Of a stretch of 64,000 nt of DNA, positions 10,468-22,393 are shown one piece after another; the stretch's first letter is position 1; every line of letters starts with the position of its first letter. The DNA is from Loxodes magnus (lineage: Eukaryota > Ciliophora > Karyorelictea > Loxodida > Loxodidae). The stretch spans positions 1-64,000 of the forward strand of contig CAMPDV010002038.1 in the NCBI GenBank assembly GCA_946699065.1, given 5' to 3'. A program made the position numbers and the translations under genes. The notes under the pieces are model-generated. The model was not told the origin of the DNA. It saw only the letters and a program-made list of their open reading frames with translations, and did no database searches.

Positions 10468-12543
10468 ATGTAAATTGATAGTTCTGCAATACAAATAGAA
10501 GAAGAAATAGGATAGGGCGGATATGGCTAAGTGTTTAAGGGAAAATGAAATAAGTATACTGATGTGGCTATAAAGTAGTTATTCTAAGAAAAGTTAACTT
10601 TCGAAGCTGAGAAGGAACTTCAAAATGAGTTGCATATCATACAAAGTATCAATCATCCTAATATTATACGTTTCTATGGCGTTTGTTTGAATCCAGCATC
10701 AATAATAATGGAGTTAATGGATAGATCTCTGTTTGATCTATTACACAGTGAGGAAGAAATTTTATGAAGTTAAAGAATTTACTTTTGTCAAGAAATAGCT
10801 AAAGGTTTAATCTAAATACACAGTTAAAAAATAGTACATTCAGATTTAAAATCACTTAATATTCTCATAAATAGAAGTAACTAGGTAAAAATTTCAGATT
10901 TTGGATTAGCTTGAATTAAAACAACAACAAAAACTACAAATACAAAGAAATAAGTAGGAAAAATAAGTTGAATGGCACCTGAACTTTTCGGAATGCGTCC
11001 AGTATATAGTAAGTGATCAGATATTTATGCATATGGAGTTACTATATGGGAAATAGTTACAAGAAAAATTCCATATGCATAAGTTGAAGATTAAGAGTTG
11101 AGAGAAGGAATTAAGAGAGGAGAGAGAGAAGAGATTCCTTCCGGTTGTATTTTAGAGGAAATAATAAAAGGATGTTGAAAATAAGAGTCAGATCTAAGAA
11201 TGGATTTAGAAAATGTAATGCAAAAGTTGAATAAATTAAAAGATTAGATAATAGAAGAAGAGTATGCAATTAATGGTAGAAAGAAGATAGAAACTTAATA
11301 AGAGAATATACTTAGTGGAATAATTAAGATAGAAGCTTAATAGGAAAACGTTTAAACAATTTAAAATAAGAAAGAAAATAAGTAAAATGAAGAAGTGTTG
11401 CCTTAAAGAGAGAGAGTGAAAGGCAAGAAGAATGGATTTTAAGTATTTACGTATAAAAATGGAGAAAGATATGAAGGATAATGGATAGAAGATCTAAAAT
11501 AAGGAAAAGGAATTTATTATTATGCTAGTGGAAGCATATATGAGGGAGAGTATTTAAATGATAAAATACATGGATATGGAGTGTTTAAATGAACAAGTGG
11601 AGCAAGATATGAAGGATAATGGATACAAGGTCTAAAATAAGGAAAAGGAACTAATTATTTTGCAGATGGAAGAATATATGAGGGAGAGTATTTAAAAGAT
11701 AAAATGCATGGATATGGAGTTTATAAATGAACAAATGGAGCAAAATATGAAGGATAATGGATAGAAGATCTAAAATAAGGAAAAGGAATTTATTATTATG
11801 CAGATGGAAGAATATATGAGGGAGAGTTTTTAAAAGATAAAAAGCATGAATATGGAGTTTATAAATGAACAAGTGGAGCAAGATATGAAGGATAATTGAT
11901 AGAAGGTCTAAAATAAGGAAAAGGAATTTATTATTTTTCAGATGGAAGTATATATGAGGGTGAGTATTTAAAAGGTAAAATGCATGGATATGGAGTGTTT
12001 AAATGAACAAATGGAGAAAGATATGAAGGATAATGGATAGAAGATCTAAAATAAGGAAAAGGAATTTATTATTTTGCAGATTGAAGAATATATGAGGGTG
12101 AGTTTTTAAAAGGTAAAATGCATGGATATGGAGTTTATAAATGAACAAGTGGAGCAAGATATGAAGGATAATGGATAGAAGATCTATAATAAGGAAAAGG
12201 AACTTATTATTTTTCAGATGGAAACATATATGAGGGAAAGTTTTTAAAAGGTAAAAAGCATGGATATGGAGTGTTTAAATGAACAAGTGGAGCAAGATAT
12301 GAAGGATAATTGATAGAAGATCTAAAATAAGGAAAAGGAACTAATTATTATGTAGATGGAAGCGTATATGAGGGAGATTATTTAAAAGGTAAATTGCATG
12401 GTTATGGAATTTATAAATGAACAAGTGGAGCAAGATATGAAGGATAATGGGTAGAAGATCTAAAATAAGGAAGAGGAACTTATTATTATGCAGATGGAAC
12501 AATCGAGAAGCAAAATTGGGTTAACGGAAAAAATGTATTATGA
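10468..12543 (+). CDS. Protein kinase fused to MORN repeats, copy 1
   Basis: A 691-residue protein. Kinase domain, about residues 10-265: glycine loop GQGGYG (15-20), VAIK lysine 36, helix-C Glu about 54, HSD-LKSLN catalytic loop (124-131, Ser replacing the Arg of HRD), DFG 144-146, SWMAPE 167-172 with Trp encoded by TGA. The pattern is closest to tyrosine-kinase-like Ser/Thr kinases. A Glu/Lys/Gln-rich linker follows, then MORN repeats from about residue 330 to the end. MORN repeats commonly bind membranes or lipids, so a membrane-anchored signalling kinase is a fair inference. Frame is intact from the ATG to TGA 12,541 (2,076 nt); this TGA is taken as the stop because the MORN array and similarity to protein end there. 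Reading only works with TAA/TAG as Gln and TGA as Trp. Loss of the HRD Arg suggests no control by activation-loop phosphorylation. Confidence 0.92.
11455..12500 (+). repeat. 138-bp repeats encoding paired MORN motifs
   Basis: About eight tandem copies of a 46-residue unit, each holding two MORN motifs (RYEGQW and IYEGEY types with conserved HGYGV and KW-SG). The DNA repeats are nearly identical, which implies recent expansion or gene conversion. Several Trp and Gln positions are TGA and TAA in every repeat. Confidence 0.9.
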
Positions 12544-13105
12544 AATCTTTTTTATATTACTAGTTTTAATATATAATAATATTAATTATAAATATTAACA
12601 AATTTATTAGTTAACTTAAGTAAGAAAAAAATACATTATAAAAACAATCTTTATTTTTTAATTGTATTTTGATTTAAAAATATCTATCAAGTATTAAAGA
12701 GAAATTCATTTTTGATTACGTAAAATTATATAAGAAAATTATATTAAAAAGAAAAGTGTTAAAGGAATAAGGTTGCAAAGACATTAGTGAGTCTAAAAAA
12801 AGTCTAATTAATTTTGAGATTAATAGTTGAAGATTAAATTAATAAGTTAAATGTATGTAAATAAAAAGTAGTGAAACCTAATCGAGTGATTATTAATATA
12901 TAGTTATGTATGTTTTTTAAGTTTATTAAAGTGTATAAGTTTTGAATTATATATGAAAATAAAATAAAAGAGTTTCAATATTTAGAAATATTGGGACATA
13001 CTTGTAATACTTATAACCTAGGCTATAAATATTGCAAATATGTTAAATATAAAAGTTTTATATTTGTCTATCAATTTTCTCTCTCTCTCTCTTGCTCTGA
13101 TTTTA
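12544..13105. other. Spacer between kinase gene and retroelement
   Basis: No gene seen. It holds the 3' flanks of two convergent genes, the kinase on + and the retroelement on -. A TC microsatellite lies at about 13,077-13,093, directly after the retroelement's end. Copy at 41,795-42,356. Confidence 0.6.
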
Positions 13106-16100
13106 TCAAATTTCTATTTTTCCAGCCTTTTTTTTGATTTTTATAAATATGATTAAAGTCGTTGGTTTCTTTAAGTACATCACTTGCTCTTAAAGCATTT
13201 CAACTCGCTTCTTTTACATTTTGTAATGAAAGATTTTAATTAACTTGTCAATTTTAGGAATTTGGTTTTTTGAGAAGCTCTTGTTTATATAGTTTTAGTC
13301 GTATAAAATTAATCTCATTTGATCCTTACCTTATAATATTTTATGACTTCCAAATTCCTAAATAATATCTTCATAGTATTTACAATTAAAAATATGTTCA
13401 AATTCATCATAATTTTCTCCACAGATACAAATTATACTATAATCAACATTAAGATGTCGCATACTAAGTTCCTATTAAAAATTGTAAGAAAATGTCTTTA
13501 GTTTATAAATAGAAATAGTCTCTTTAACATACTACTTATTGTATTTAATATAAGTAACTTCAGGAAACACACTTAATTCATTGTCTATTTGGCCAATAAT
13601 TCTTTATGCAGTTTTCATAAGCGCGTTCCTTTAGAGACTTTCTTTAAAATATTTCTATTTAATTTTTAGTTCCAAATATTTGTTAAATTCTTTAGTGTTT
13701 CAAAACTGTTAAATATCAAAGTTATATAAATTGATGCATTTTCTTAAGTATTTCCAGTAAGGTAAATTGTGCTAAATGAATTTTTCTGACAAAAAAGCTA
13801 GATCTGAGTTAGGATTTTCTTTACTATGGATTATTAATTTTTAATAAAAACGCATTAACTTTTAAATTACCATATGTTTAAATGGAAGTCAATTCAATTC
13901 AATAAAACAAGACTCATTAAAAGTCGAATCCGATGATCTAAAAGCCTATCTTGCAATGAGTCTTTACGATTTACTAATTTAATTTATTATTCCTTTAACT
14001 CCTGGAATGACAGGTCATGGAGTTATATCACACCCATATTCAACTTTAGGCAAGACAAAAGTTCTACATATAGTTTTAAAGTTTAGTGGGCAAGTTATTC
14101 CATATCTAGAAAGTATAGTAGTAGCTCTTTAAATTGCTATCCTATATTTAGTGACTACTGTTACACAATGTAATTTGTAATTTGATTTGCTTCCAATTTA
14201 ATATACTAAATAAGTTACTTAATCTTTTTAATTAATTAGCATTCCATTGAGATTTAAATTAATAGTGTTTTTATGTTCATTTTATTAGTTTTTTTTCATA
14301 AATTCTATTACTTCGCAATTTGCTATATTTATTGTTAATTTTACTCATTCAAAAATTGTAATTGTGGCTTTTATCAATTTTTAAGCATTTTTTAGTTTTC
14401 TGATAATTCAATTAAGTCATCAGCAAAAGCCCGAGCTACAAATGTTTTTGATAGTATTTTAAATCCTAGTTTCTTCTGGTTCTCTTCAAGGTATCTTACT
14501 ATAATATCATAGTATAATATTGCAAGTACGGGGCCATGACTACTTCATTGTAAGACTCCATTGTTATATTCTATTGTTTTTGTAGGGTATCCATCAATAA
14601 TAAATCTTGCATCTATATTTAAATAAAAGGATTCAAAAACCTATATCAATCTAAGAGGAAGCCTAAGTCTTCGAAGATGATCGAATAGTAATTATCTGCA
14701 AATACTATCAAACATTTTTTCAACATCGATCAGAATAGCTATTAATTTTTACTAAGTGGTTGATCGTTTAGACATAAATCCAAACTAAGCTTAGTGAATA
14801 ATATTACGGTCTTGTATATATCCATAAAGTCGTAAAGTGAGAGCTTTATCATAAATTTTCAATAAACAATTTAATAAAGCTATAGGTCGTCAATTAGATC
14901 AAGTACTTTTGCTACCTTTTTTAAATATTGGTAGGATATTGATTTTTTTCATTTCATTTGGAATATTTAGTAGTCTAAACATATTATTTATAAAACAAGT
15001 TACAATTTTATGCAATTCTTATCTTCCGTACTTAATAAGTTCTGCTTTCAATCCATCTTTACCAGAAGCCTTATTATTAGCAAGTTTGATTATTATTTGT
15101 TTAATTTCTTTTTCTGTAAAAGGAGTAATTTCTTAAAGATTACTTAATTTCTGATTCACTATAAAAGGCTTGCTTTTATATATTGCATCTATTTTTCTAT
15201 TGGAGAATTCTATATCATTTTCACTTAGAGTTGCATGTTTGTTAAAAACATTCTTTTCTAAATTATCAACAAATTACTATTATTAATTGAAACTGAAGTT
15301 CATTTAATTTCGTATTTTAGGATTTATCAAATTCTTAGCCTGCTTAAACATTATTTGGGCATTTTTGCTAAGATCTAAATACTTTTTCTTTGCTTTCTAT
15401 TTTAAGCATTTCCAAAATTAATAGAGATATTTCTTATAAGATTTATTTTTAATTTTATAAAGTCTAATTACTTCCTCATTATGTCGTCCATAAAGAATAA
15501 AGCTACTTTAATAAGAAATATTATCTTTTTTAGCTTAAGCAAATAATTTTGCCAAATAAGTGGGCATTTTATTGTAATTATTATTTTTTATATAATGCCA
15601 AGAGGTTCTTCTGCATTGGAATTAATAACTTCACATATAGATTAATATTATTAATCAGTGTTGTTCTAGTCTATTTATTAAAATTATTGGTACTTTCCTT
15701 AAAACTAATTTTAATCATATCTTTTTGCTAAAGGATCCTATAGTTTTGAGATTTTAAAAAGCGGCTGATATTCCTAATCTTACTCAAACTGCCTAAATTA
15801 ATAAACTAGGGTAATACTCAAGGGTAAATGATCAGTTATTAAACCTGAGTCTTAAATAACTATAAAATTAAGGAAATTATCTGTATTCAAATGTTAAGTT
15901 ACTAAAAAGTAATCATTACAATAACTTTTATTGTTAGCTCTATGAATAAAAGTATTATATTTCTATTCATTTAATACTACCAATTTATGTGCTCCAATTA
16001 AATCTAATAATCTTCGAGTGTTATCATTAATCGGTTACTATTTATTACTGCCATATCCAGAAAGAAGAGCATTCAAATCTCCGTATAATATAGTAGGATT

Positions 16101-16600
16101 CTCAAAATCAAAATTTAAATATTAGAAATATATTCATAAGCTATTTCCTTAATCGTATTTGATTTATTATTGGTAGGTAGATAGCAAGATGCAATTGTTA
16201 TATTCTCAATTCTAATACTTATAAAATGTCCAGGAAGTTTAGAAAAATCTATTTGATTTTAACAAGAATCAAGTTAATTTTTAACTAATAGACATACGCC
16301 ACCTACACGTTTACTAGCATTTTAATAATAAGTTTTATATTAGTTTATAATAATAGGAGCGTATTAATCTTAAGTTCATGTTTCATTTAATGAGATAACG
16401 TCAAAATCGTTTGCTAGTACGAAATCTTAAATTCCTTATTATTTACTCGCTATTGAATTAATGTTAATATGTCCTATTTTAAGTTAATTAAAAGTCTGAG
16501 ATCCACCAGAAAGTCCACTTTCATAAATGCAAATACTTTTATTTCCTTACTTATTATTTTCTATTTGTATCAATTTTTTTTCCAAGCTCTGGATGTTGAT
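13106..16600 (-). pseudogene. Endonuclease-reverse transcriptase ORF, frameshifted
   Basis: Endonuclease: KIGHININSIAS, DFDVISLNETW, YGDLNALLSGYGSN and ITDHLPL are seen in order. Reverse transcriptase: SNWRPIALLNCLLKIYDKAL, QFGFM--RSTTQQ, DVEKMFDS (motif A), NNGVLQWSSHGPVLA (motif B, Trp from TGA where most LINEs have Gly), FADD at 14,416-14,427 (motif C). C-terminus: CICGENYDEFEHIFNC, a CCHC-type motif usual behind LINE reverse transcriptases. A one-base shift at about 16,110 separates the ETW and GDLNA parts, another at about 14,380 follows FADD. From 14,380 to the TGA at 13,106-13,108 the frame is clean. TGA as Trp is needed in SNWRPI. Would copy RNA into DNA at a nicked target if intact; this copy cannot make the full protein. 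Confidence 0.88.
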
Positions 16601-17430
16601 GAAAAAATTGAATTAAAATGTATATTACTTTTGGTGTATATTTCTTTAATAATTTTGTATAAATTGTTATTGTTTTCTTAATTCTATCAATAATGTCTCA
16701 TTTCATTCTTAATCAATTGTTACATTACTTCCTTAAATATTGCTATTTCATATTATCCACGTCTTCATGAACCTTGTCTAATAAACTTCTAAATTTAGGG
16801 AGATATTAAATTGAAATCATTTATTAATGAATCACATTCCTTTTGATTTTTCTAATTATTTATACATTTGGCAGAAAGATCTAAATTTTAGTCAATTTCA
16901 TATTTACTTTTGAGAGGATTATTATGTTGAGTTGCTAGTAAATAATAATTACACTAGGATTAATTATTAACTCCATGAATAAAAGCATTATATTCTTAAT
17001 TGTTTAAAATTATTAATTTACTAGCTATTTAATTTATGATAATATGTTCTATTCTTATTTTTGAACCATCTTATGCTCCACCAAACAGGCCTCCCTTATT
17101 TAATTCCTTATGAGTCTCTTTAAATATGTATCATTTCCTTTCTATATTCTGGGTGCTAGTGGAAAAACTAGATTAGAATGTAAATTACTTAGATCGTGTA
17201 AGATTGTAGTAGCTTTTAGTCTATTTTTATAATATTTGATGTATAATCTACAGTACCATGAGTTAATTCTTTATTAATTGTTACATATCTATCTCGAACA
17301 CTACTTATTTCATATTAATTTCTCCTCCACGAACCTTATCTTATGAAATTTTAAAGTTGCGGAGCAGTTAAATTAAAGTCTCTAATTAATTTGTTGCATT
17401 CTTATAACATTTTCTAATGTTCCATTGAAC
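16400..17430 (-). repeat. Internal tandem duplication in the retroelement
   Basis: The segment encoding DFNLTAPQLQNFIRQGSWRR up to the start of the endonuclease occurs twice, at about 16,990-17,430 and 16,400-16,860. In the outer copy the endonuclease start (GGAQDGSKIRIEHIIIN) is fused to the endonuclease end (NNQEYNAFIHGVNN) with the catalytic middle missing. GSWRR is coded with TGG at 17,337-17,339 and TGA at 16,765-16,767, which again shows TGA as Trp. The inner copy has a one-base deletion after GQYEI. Confidence 0.75.
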
Positions 17431-18060
17431 GTTTAGCTGGAGGAAATAAATTGCTGTCTTCTTCATGTTTTCTTTTTAGTGAGTTAGTAGTTTAATTATA
17501 GATTTTAATTTAATTATTAATTTAATTTAAAGTTGTCTAAGTCTGTTTATCTATTAGCAAAGATTTAGTACCTTATTTTAGCAAACCTTGATTCAATTTA
17601 GAATTAATTATTTCTTAATCCTCAATTTAATTTTTTCAAATATTGATAAATTTTGTAGAAGAATCTAAAATTTCTTAATCTTCTTATCTTATTTTAATAA
17701 AATTTTTATCTAAAGATACATTATTATTAGAGTTTCCTAATTTTTCTAAATTAACCTAGCAATATTAATTTTTTGAGCATGGTTTAGTTTTCAAATTAAA
17801 TAATTCTTTTCTTAGTTACTAATTATCTATTTCTAATTTTCTATTTTCTTTATCACTAATTTAATTACCAATAATTAAGTTTAAATTCAATTAATTATAA
17901 AGATGCTAAAGTTTTAGAAAATTTTAATCCGGCAAATTTACTTAGCTTTATTATTCATTTTCTTAAGTAATTATTGTATTAGAGGAGTTATATAAACACT
18001 ATGTTTTCGTTTAAGTTTCTTTATAACAACAAATATCTCTGTTTAAGTTTAATAATTTGC
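17150..18060 (-). CDS. ORF1-like N-terminal part of the retroelement
   Basis: Continuous frame with long coiled-coil character (LEIDNQQLRKELFNLKTK and on), several Gln-rich stretches and a basic patch SLKRKHEEDSNLFPPAKRS resembling a bipartite nuclear localisation signal. In frame it leads into the IRQGSWRR segment and so probably into the endonuclease, meaning one ORF rather than two. LINE ORF1 proteins bind RNA and form trimers through coiled coils; this role is inferred from position. No clear start codon found. Confidence 0.5.
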
Positions 18061-19099
18061 TTGCTCAATTTAATTTGTTTAAGTTTAAAATGAATATTAT
18101 TCAGTTTAATTAGTTTAATTTTACTAATTTTTTTAAATTTGTTTATATCTATTTAGCTAATTAGCATACTAAATTAATAGTTATTATATTTCATTCTATT
18201 TTTACTCCAATAAACTTTGTGTATTTAATTATATTAAATTTTAAAATATTTATAAAATGGTTATTTACTCTTCTTTTGCTATTATTTCTTAACCTAAAAT
18301 TTAATTTTTTTTTTAACTTTAGACTTTATTAAGATATTGATCATTTTTAATTTTTAAGCATTAAACTATTTCAGATACTTCATTTAATTATATGAGCGTT
18401 TTCACTTTTTAATCTTCTTAAATTTCGAATTAAGTTTGACTGTAAATTAATTGTTTTTAGAAATAATCAATTTAATCTTTCATATAAATCATTTAATTTT
18501 AGGTAAATATTTCATTTTATTGCAAATCAAATTATGATGATTGATTTATTAAGTGCAATTCAGTTTAAGTAACTTATTCATTGACATATAATTGTGTTTA
18601 TACTTCTTTACTAAGCAAATCTCTATTTAATTAATAAATATTCCTTTATTTATATTTCAAATCATTTTATTTTTATAAAATTAACTCTGATAGTTCATGA
18701 GAGTAATTTATTTCTTTTGACTATATTTGCTTACTATTATCATACAGTCTGCGAATTATATGTTTTCTTTCTTTTAATAATAATCTTAATTATATTCTTT
18801 AGTATATCTATTCTCACTATTTTTTATTTTATTCAAATTTTATTATTATTTTTTTATTGATTTAATATTTTTTCATTCACTTATTAAATACTTTAGATTG
18901 TTTCTAAAAATAATCTTTGTAATTTTTTATCTAATTTGCAAGTTTATTTATTAAAAAATGTTATTAATTTATGTTTTTAACATCTTTCCTTTTATTTACT
19001 ATTGATTAGCTTTAATTGTTTGATTTATTTTAAGAAAAGCTTAAATAGTTTGTTAACTCACCTATAAATATAATCCATTATATAATGAATTTTTTTAAG
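18061..19099. other. T-rich spacer between retroelement and gene C
   Basis: No gene recognised; holds the 3' side of gene C and the possible 5' side of the retroelement, both on -. The 1.29-kb insertion of unit 2 falls at the position equal to 18,760 here. Confidence 0.4.
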
Positions 19100-22000
19100 T
19101 GGCAAGTCTAACTACCACATATTTTCCCTTCATTAAATAAATTTTAATGCATTGATACTTTGCATTTCCTGTATTCTGGGTCAATCAATTTTTTTTATTT
19201 TTTTTATAATAAAATCATTTTTTTTATTTTTCGAATTCTTACAATTTTTATTAATTACTTTTTTTTCTGAATTTTTGCTATTAATTATTACATTTTCTTA
19301 TCTTTTTTTTGTTTGATATAATTTTGAATCCATTTTCCCTTTATTTTCTATCATTTAAATTTACTTATTATTTTCTTAAATTATTTTAAAACTTATATCT
19401 AATAAATCTCTTAGATTATTTTAACTTTATCAATTTTTTTTAGAATAAATATGTAAATTATCATATATTTAAAATTCTTCTTGGTTTTAAATTCTCAATT
19501 TTTAATAAAGAATTTTAAATTCCTTTTCATATTTTTTTAAATCTCCTTAATTTTGCTAAGTTATATTGTTCCTTTTAAAATTCTGATGGATTTTTTATTG
19601 TATTCTTTTTAATTATAGTTACATCCTTTGAACTATATTGTTAGACTATACTAAGACCTCTGAAAATATCTTAGATTCTTATTTTATATCTTTAAATACT
19701 AACTTTTCTTATTTATATTGTACATTGTCATTAATCAAATAAATTGGATCTTCAATTTGTAGAGGTCGATTCACTCTTAGCGTTTCTAACTTTTTTAACT
19801 TTTTTCTTAAATGACGAGAATCTAATTTTTATGAAAAGATTCCATATTTTCGATTTTTGATGTAAAATTGATTATAATTTAATTTTTTTTTTCTTCAGCT
19901 TCTTATTTACTTTTTGATATTTTCGAATACTATGGTTTATATAATGATAGATTTACTTATTCTTTACAATATTAGTAAAATGTTCTTCTTTTCTAAATAA
20001 GTAATCCTTTAATGCTGCAAATAACATTTCTATAGTTCTATTTCTAAATTTATCTATTTTTATAGACTCTAAATTTATCTTAAATTGCTATAATTTTTAC
20101 TTCTAGCTGAAGCAAAATAAGTGATTATCTATTATGTTCAATTTACCTAGGATAGTTCCTTATTTATCCTTACCAAATTTATTAAATTTTTACTGGCTAA
20201 TTAAGAATATTTTTCTTGATAAAACTTAGCATTATTGTTTTAATAATTTAATTAGCTTATGCTTTATATTTAATTTAGTTTATTAGTTTATTTATGTTTT
20301 TTAGATTACCTATTTATTCTTATTTTTCTAATTACTTTCTAAAAAGCTTCTTTCTCTGATTTTACTTTAGCATAGAATCTTAATTTTACGCTATGCCTTA
20401 TCGTTTTTACTTAATCATAAAATTTATTAATTTACTATATTAATTTTATAGGGCAACCTTAATTATTTTATTTTAACTATGCTAATGGTATTTCTATAAA
20501 TGTTTCTTGCTATGTGAATAACTATTAGACTATTTAATTTTGAATAATTCATAGATTATTAAAAATATTCTTTTAGTCAAATTCTCTTTAATCACATTAC
20601 TTAATTCTATTTCTATTATATTTTAATTTTATGCTTCCTTACTCTTACTTTTCGTATTTAATCTTTTCATATCTAAAATTTAAGTTTTTTCATAGTTATT
20701 TATTTTCTTATGTATTGAGAACTCTTAGATATTTCATTTATTGCTCCCTATTTTTTATTATTTTTAGTTAGTAAAATTTTATGATACTCTTCTTAGTTCA
20801 TTGTTCTTGATATTTAAATATTAATTCTTCTTTTTTAACTTTATTTTCGTTTTGTTTCACTTCCAAAATTATTCAATCAATTAATTTATAGCTTGATAGA
20901 TATACCTAGAAGCAATGTTTGTAAGCTTTTTAAGTCATACTATCGTAGATAAGCATTAGGCTTCTTATCTAAATAGGTTAAATTGCCTCTGATATGCAAA
21001 AAGATGCTTTCTTCTATTTTTGATAAGTCCTTTCGTTCCAAAATAATCATTAACTAAGTCAGTTTTATTCTTTAATCTTAACCTCAGAATGATTCAATCT
21101 TTTAGAGTATTTTCTTATTTTAAGCATGCAGTATATCCATAAAGTTCTCTAATTGAATCTTATCTTTTAATTATATAATCCGATTATTATTGTTTTGGAT
21201 TGCTTTTGAGATTTCTAAAATCAAGCTTAAATTTGTAAAATTATATTTTTATTATTTTCACTTAGTAAAAGGATTATAGGTACTCTTCAATCATTTTTAT
21301 GCTACTATTAAAGACTTCTTCTTTTGATATCACACATAATTGAGAGCTCCTTTCATTATCTTGTACTTTTAGCATCTTTTATAGCTGAATTTATTAATCT
21401 ATTTAATAGTTTTTATTCTTTATCCATTTTGGAAATAAAAGGAATTACCTAAGAAATTAATATCCAAAACCTAATATAAAAAATTACCGTTAGTTAAAAT
21501 AGTCTTGCTAATATATATTCAATCATAGTACTTTAGCATGTAAATAAAATAGGATCTTTCTTAAACAAACATCAAGCTCATAACTAGCTATCTATTAGTA
21601 ACAAAACTCCTTAAATTTCATCTTTCTAAATAAAAATCCAATAAAATGCATTCTCATCTTGCTGAACTATAAAAGCCAACTAATATTATAGAAAGCACTA
21701 GTCAATCAATATCTTCTAATATAATCTAAGTTTAATGAATAAGCTTAGCTTTTAATCTATATTATAATAATAAATCTAATAATAAAAGCATAAAGAATAA
21801 ACTAAATAAAAGAGTGAGTTACCTTTTTTAAAAGCTTCTATTTATCATGCTAATTCTTGGTAATATAAAAAATGGTTTAGAATTTTTTTGTTTTATTCAA
21901 ATCGAAAAGTAGTAGAAATATAATTTTTAAATAGAGTCAATTTATTTAAGATCTTTAAGGAAGTCTAAAAGTATTTCCTTAAACACTCAAGAAATGTCTT

Positions 22001-22237
22001 TTTTCTTTTAATTACAGAGAGTTGATTACCTTCATAAAGGATAAAAAGTGATAAATTAAAATATCTATAAGAAAATAAAAAAGAAATATTTAAAATAAAA
22101 TAGAAAAATAAAACTAAAAGCGAAACTTTTAAAATTAAAAATGCTTTTAAGTAATTATTCAAACAAGCTCTCCGGTCTAGAAATTTAGAAAAAGTAAAAA
22201 AATAAACTTTTTTCGCAAAAAGATTCCAATTACTCAT
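19100..22237 (-). CDS. Gene C1, diverged relative of gene A on the - strand
   Basis: From ATG 22,237 (MSNWNLFAKK) the frame reads through hydrophobic N-terminal segments (residues about 30-75) into a body of more than 900 residues with protein-like stretches such as KLDSRHLRKKLKKLETLRV and VNRPLQIEDPIYLINDNV. It is related to gene A along its length: both have CLRK-F near residue 85-145, QQDENAF (A in a neighbouring frame), SKKE-like segments, LDSR, and an IDW motif near the end. Length is also about 1,050 codons. The C-terminal end near 19,100 is an estimate and short T-run indels near 19,265 and 19,434 differ between units. Function unknown. No membrane or enzyme family recognised. Confidence 0.5.
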
Positions 22238-22393
22238 TGAAACTTTTTAGTTCTGAACAAAATTTTAAATATTTTCTATAATTTTTTAGCTTTTATTATG
22301 TAATTAATTTAATTATAAGTGGTATTATACCAATGGTAATTAAATAGTCAATAATCAGGACCTAAATAAATTAAAAATAGAAATGATTAGTAA
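22238..22393. promoter_or_regulatory. Short divergent interval between C1 and D1
   Basis: Only 156 bp separate the start codons of gene C (-) and gene D (+), so promoters for both probably lie here. AT-rich, no motif recognised. Nearly identical in unit 2 (52,854-53,009). Confidence 0.4.

Larger units (their letters stand above)
13106..18060 (-). mobile_element. LINE-type non-LTR retroelement, copy 1 (inactive)
   Basis: Order on - : a coiled-coil N-terminal region (about 18,060-17,150), an apurinic-type endonuclease (about 16,500-15,740), a reverse transcriptase (about 15,000-14,100) and a C-terminal cysteine/histidine motif (about 13,400). The element reads with the same altered code. It is broken by frameshifts and an internal tandem duplication that are identical in unit 2. 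The 5' end could lie further out, up to about 18,900. No target-site duplication could be recognised, and I saw no clear poly(A) tail at the 3' end. Confidence 0.85.

Noticed and set aside
11651-11881. - strand ORF with an internal repeat, also at 40,902
   Set aside because: It is the reverse of the MORN repeats; the repeat pattern comes from the + strand gene.
12980-13060. Possible tRNA or other structured RNA near the CCTAGGCTATAAATATTGC segment
   Set aside because: No cloverleaf arms or conserved tRNA boxes could be made out; none were found elsewhere in the window either.
13077-13093. TC microsatellite as a transcription terminator or splice tract
   Set aside because: A short simple repeat with no further evidence; noted only as part of the spacer.
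14909-15136. + strand ORF of 75 codons, also at 44,160
   Set aside because: It is opposite the reverse transcriptase on -, which has clear motifs there.
15549-15731. + strand ORF of 60 codons, also at 44,800
   Set aside because: It is opposite the retroelement coding region and has no independent support.
16469-16681. + strand ORF of 70 codons, also at 45,720
   Set aside because: Opposite the start of the endonuclease; a shadow of the - strand reading.
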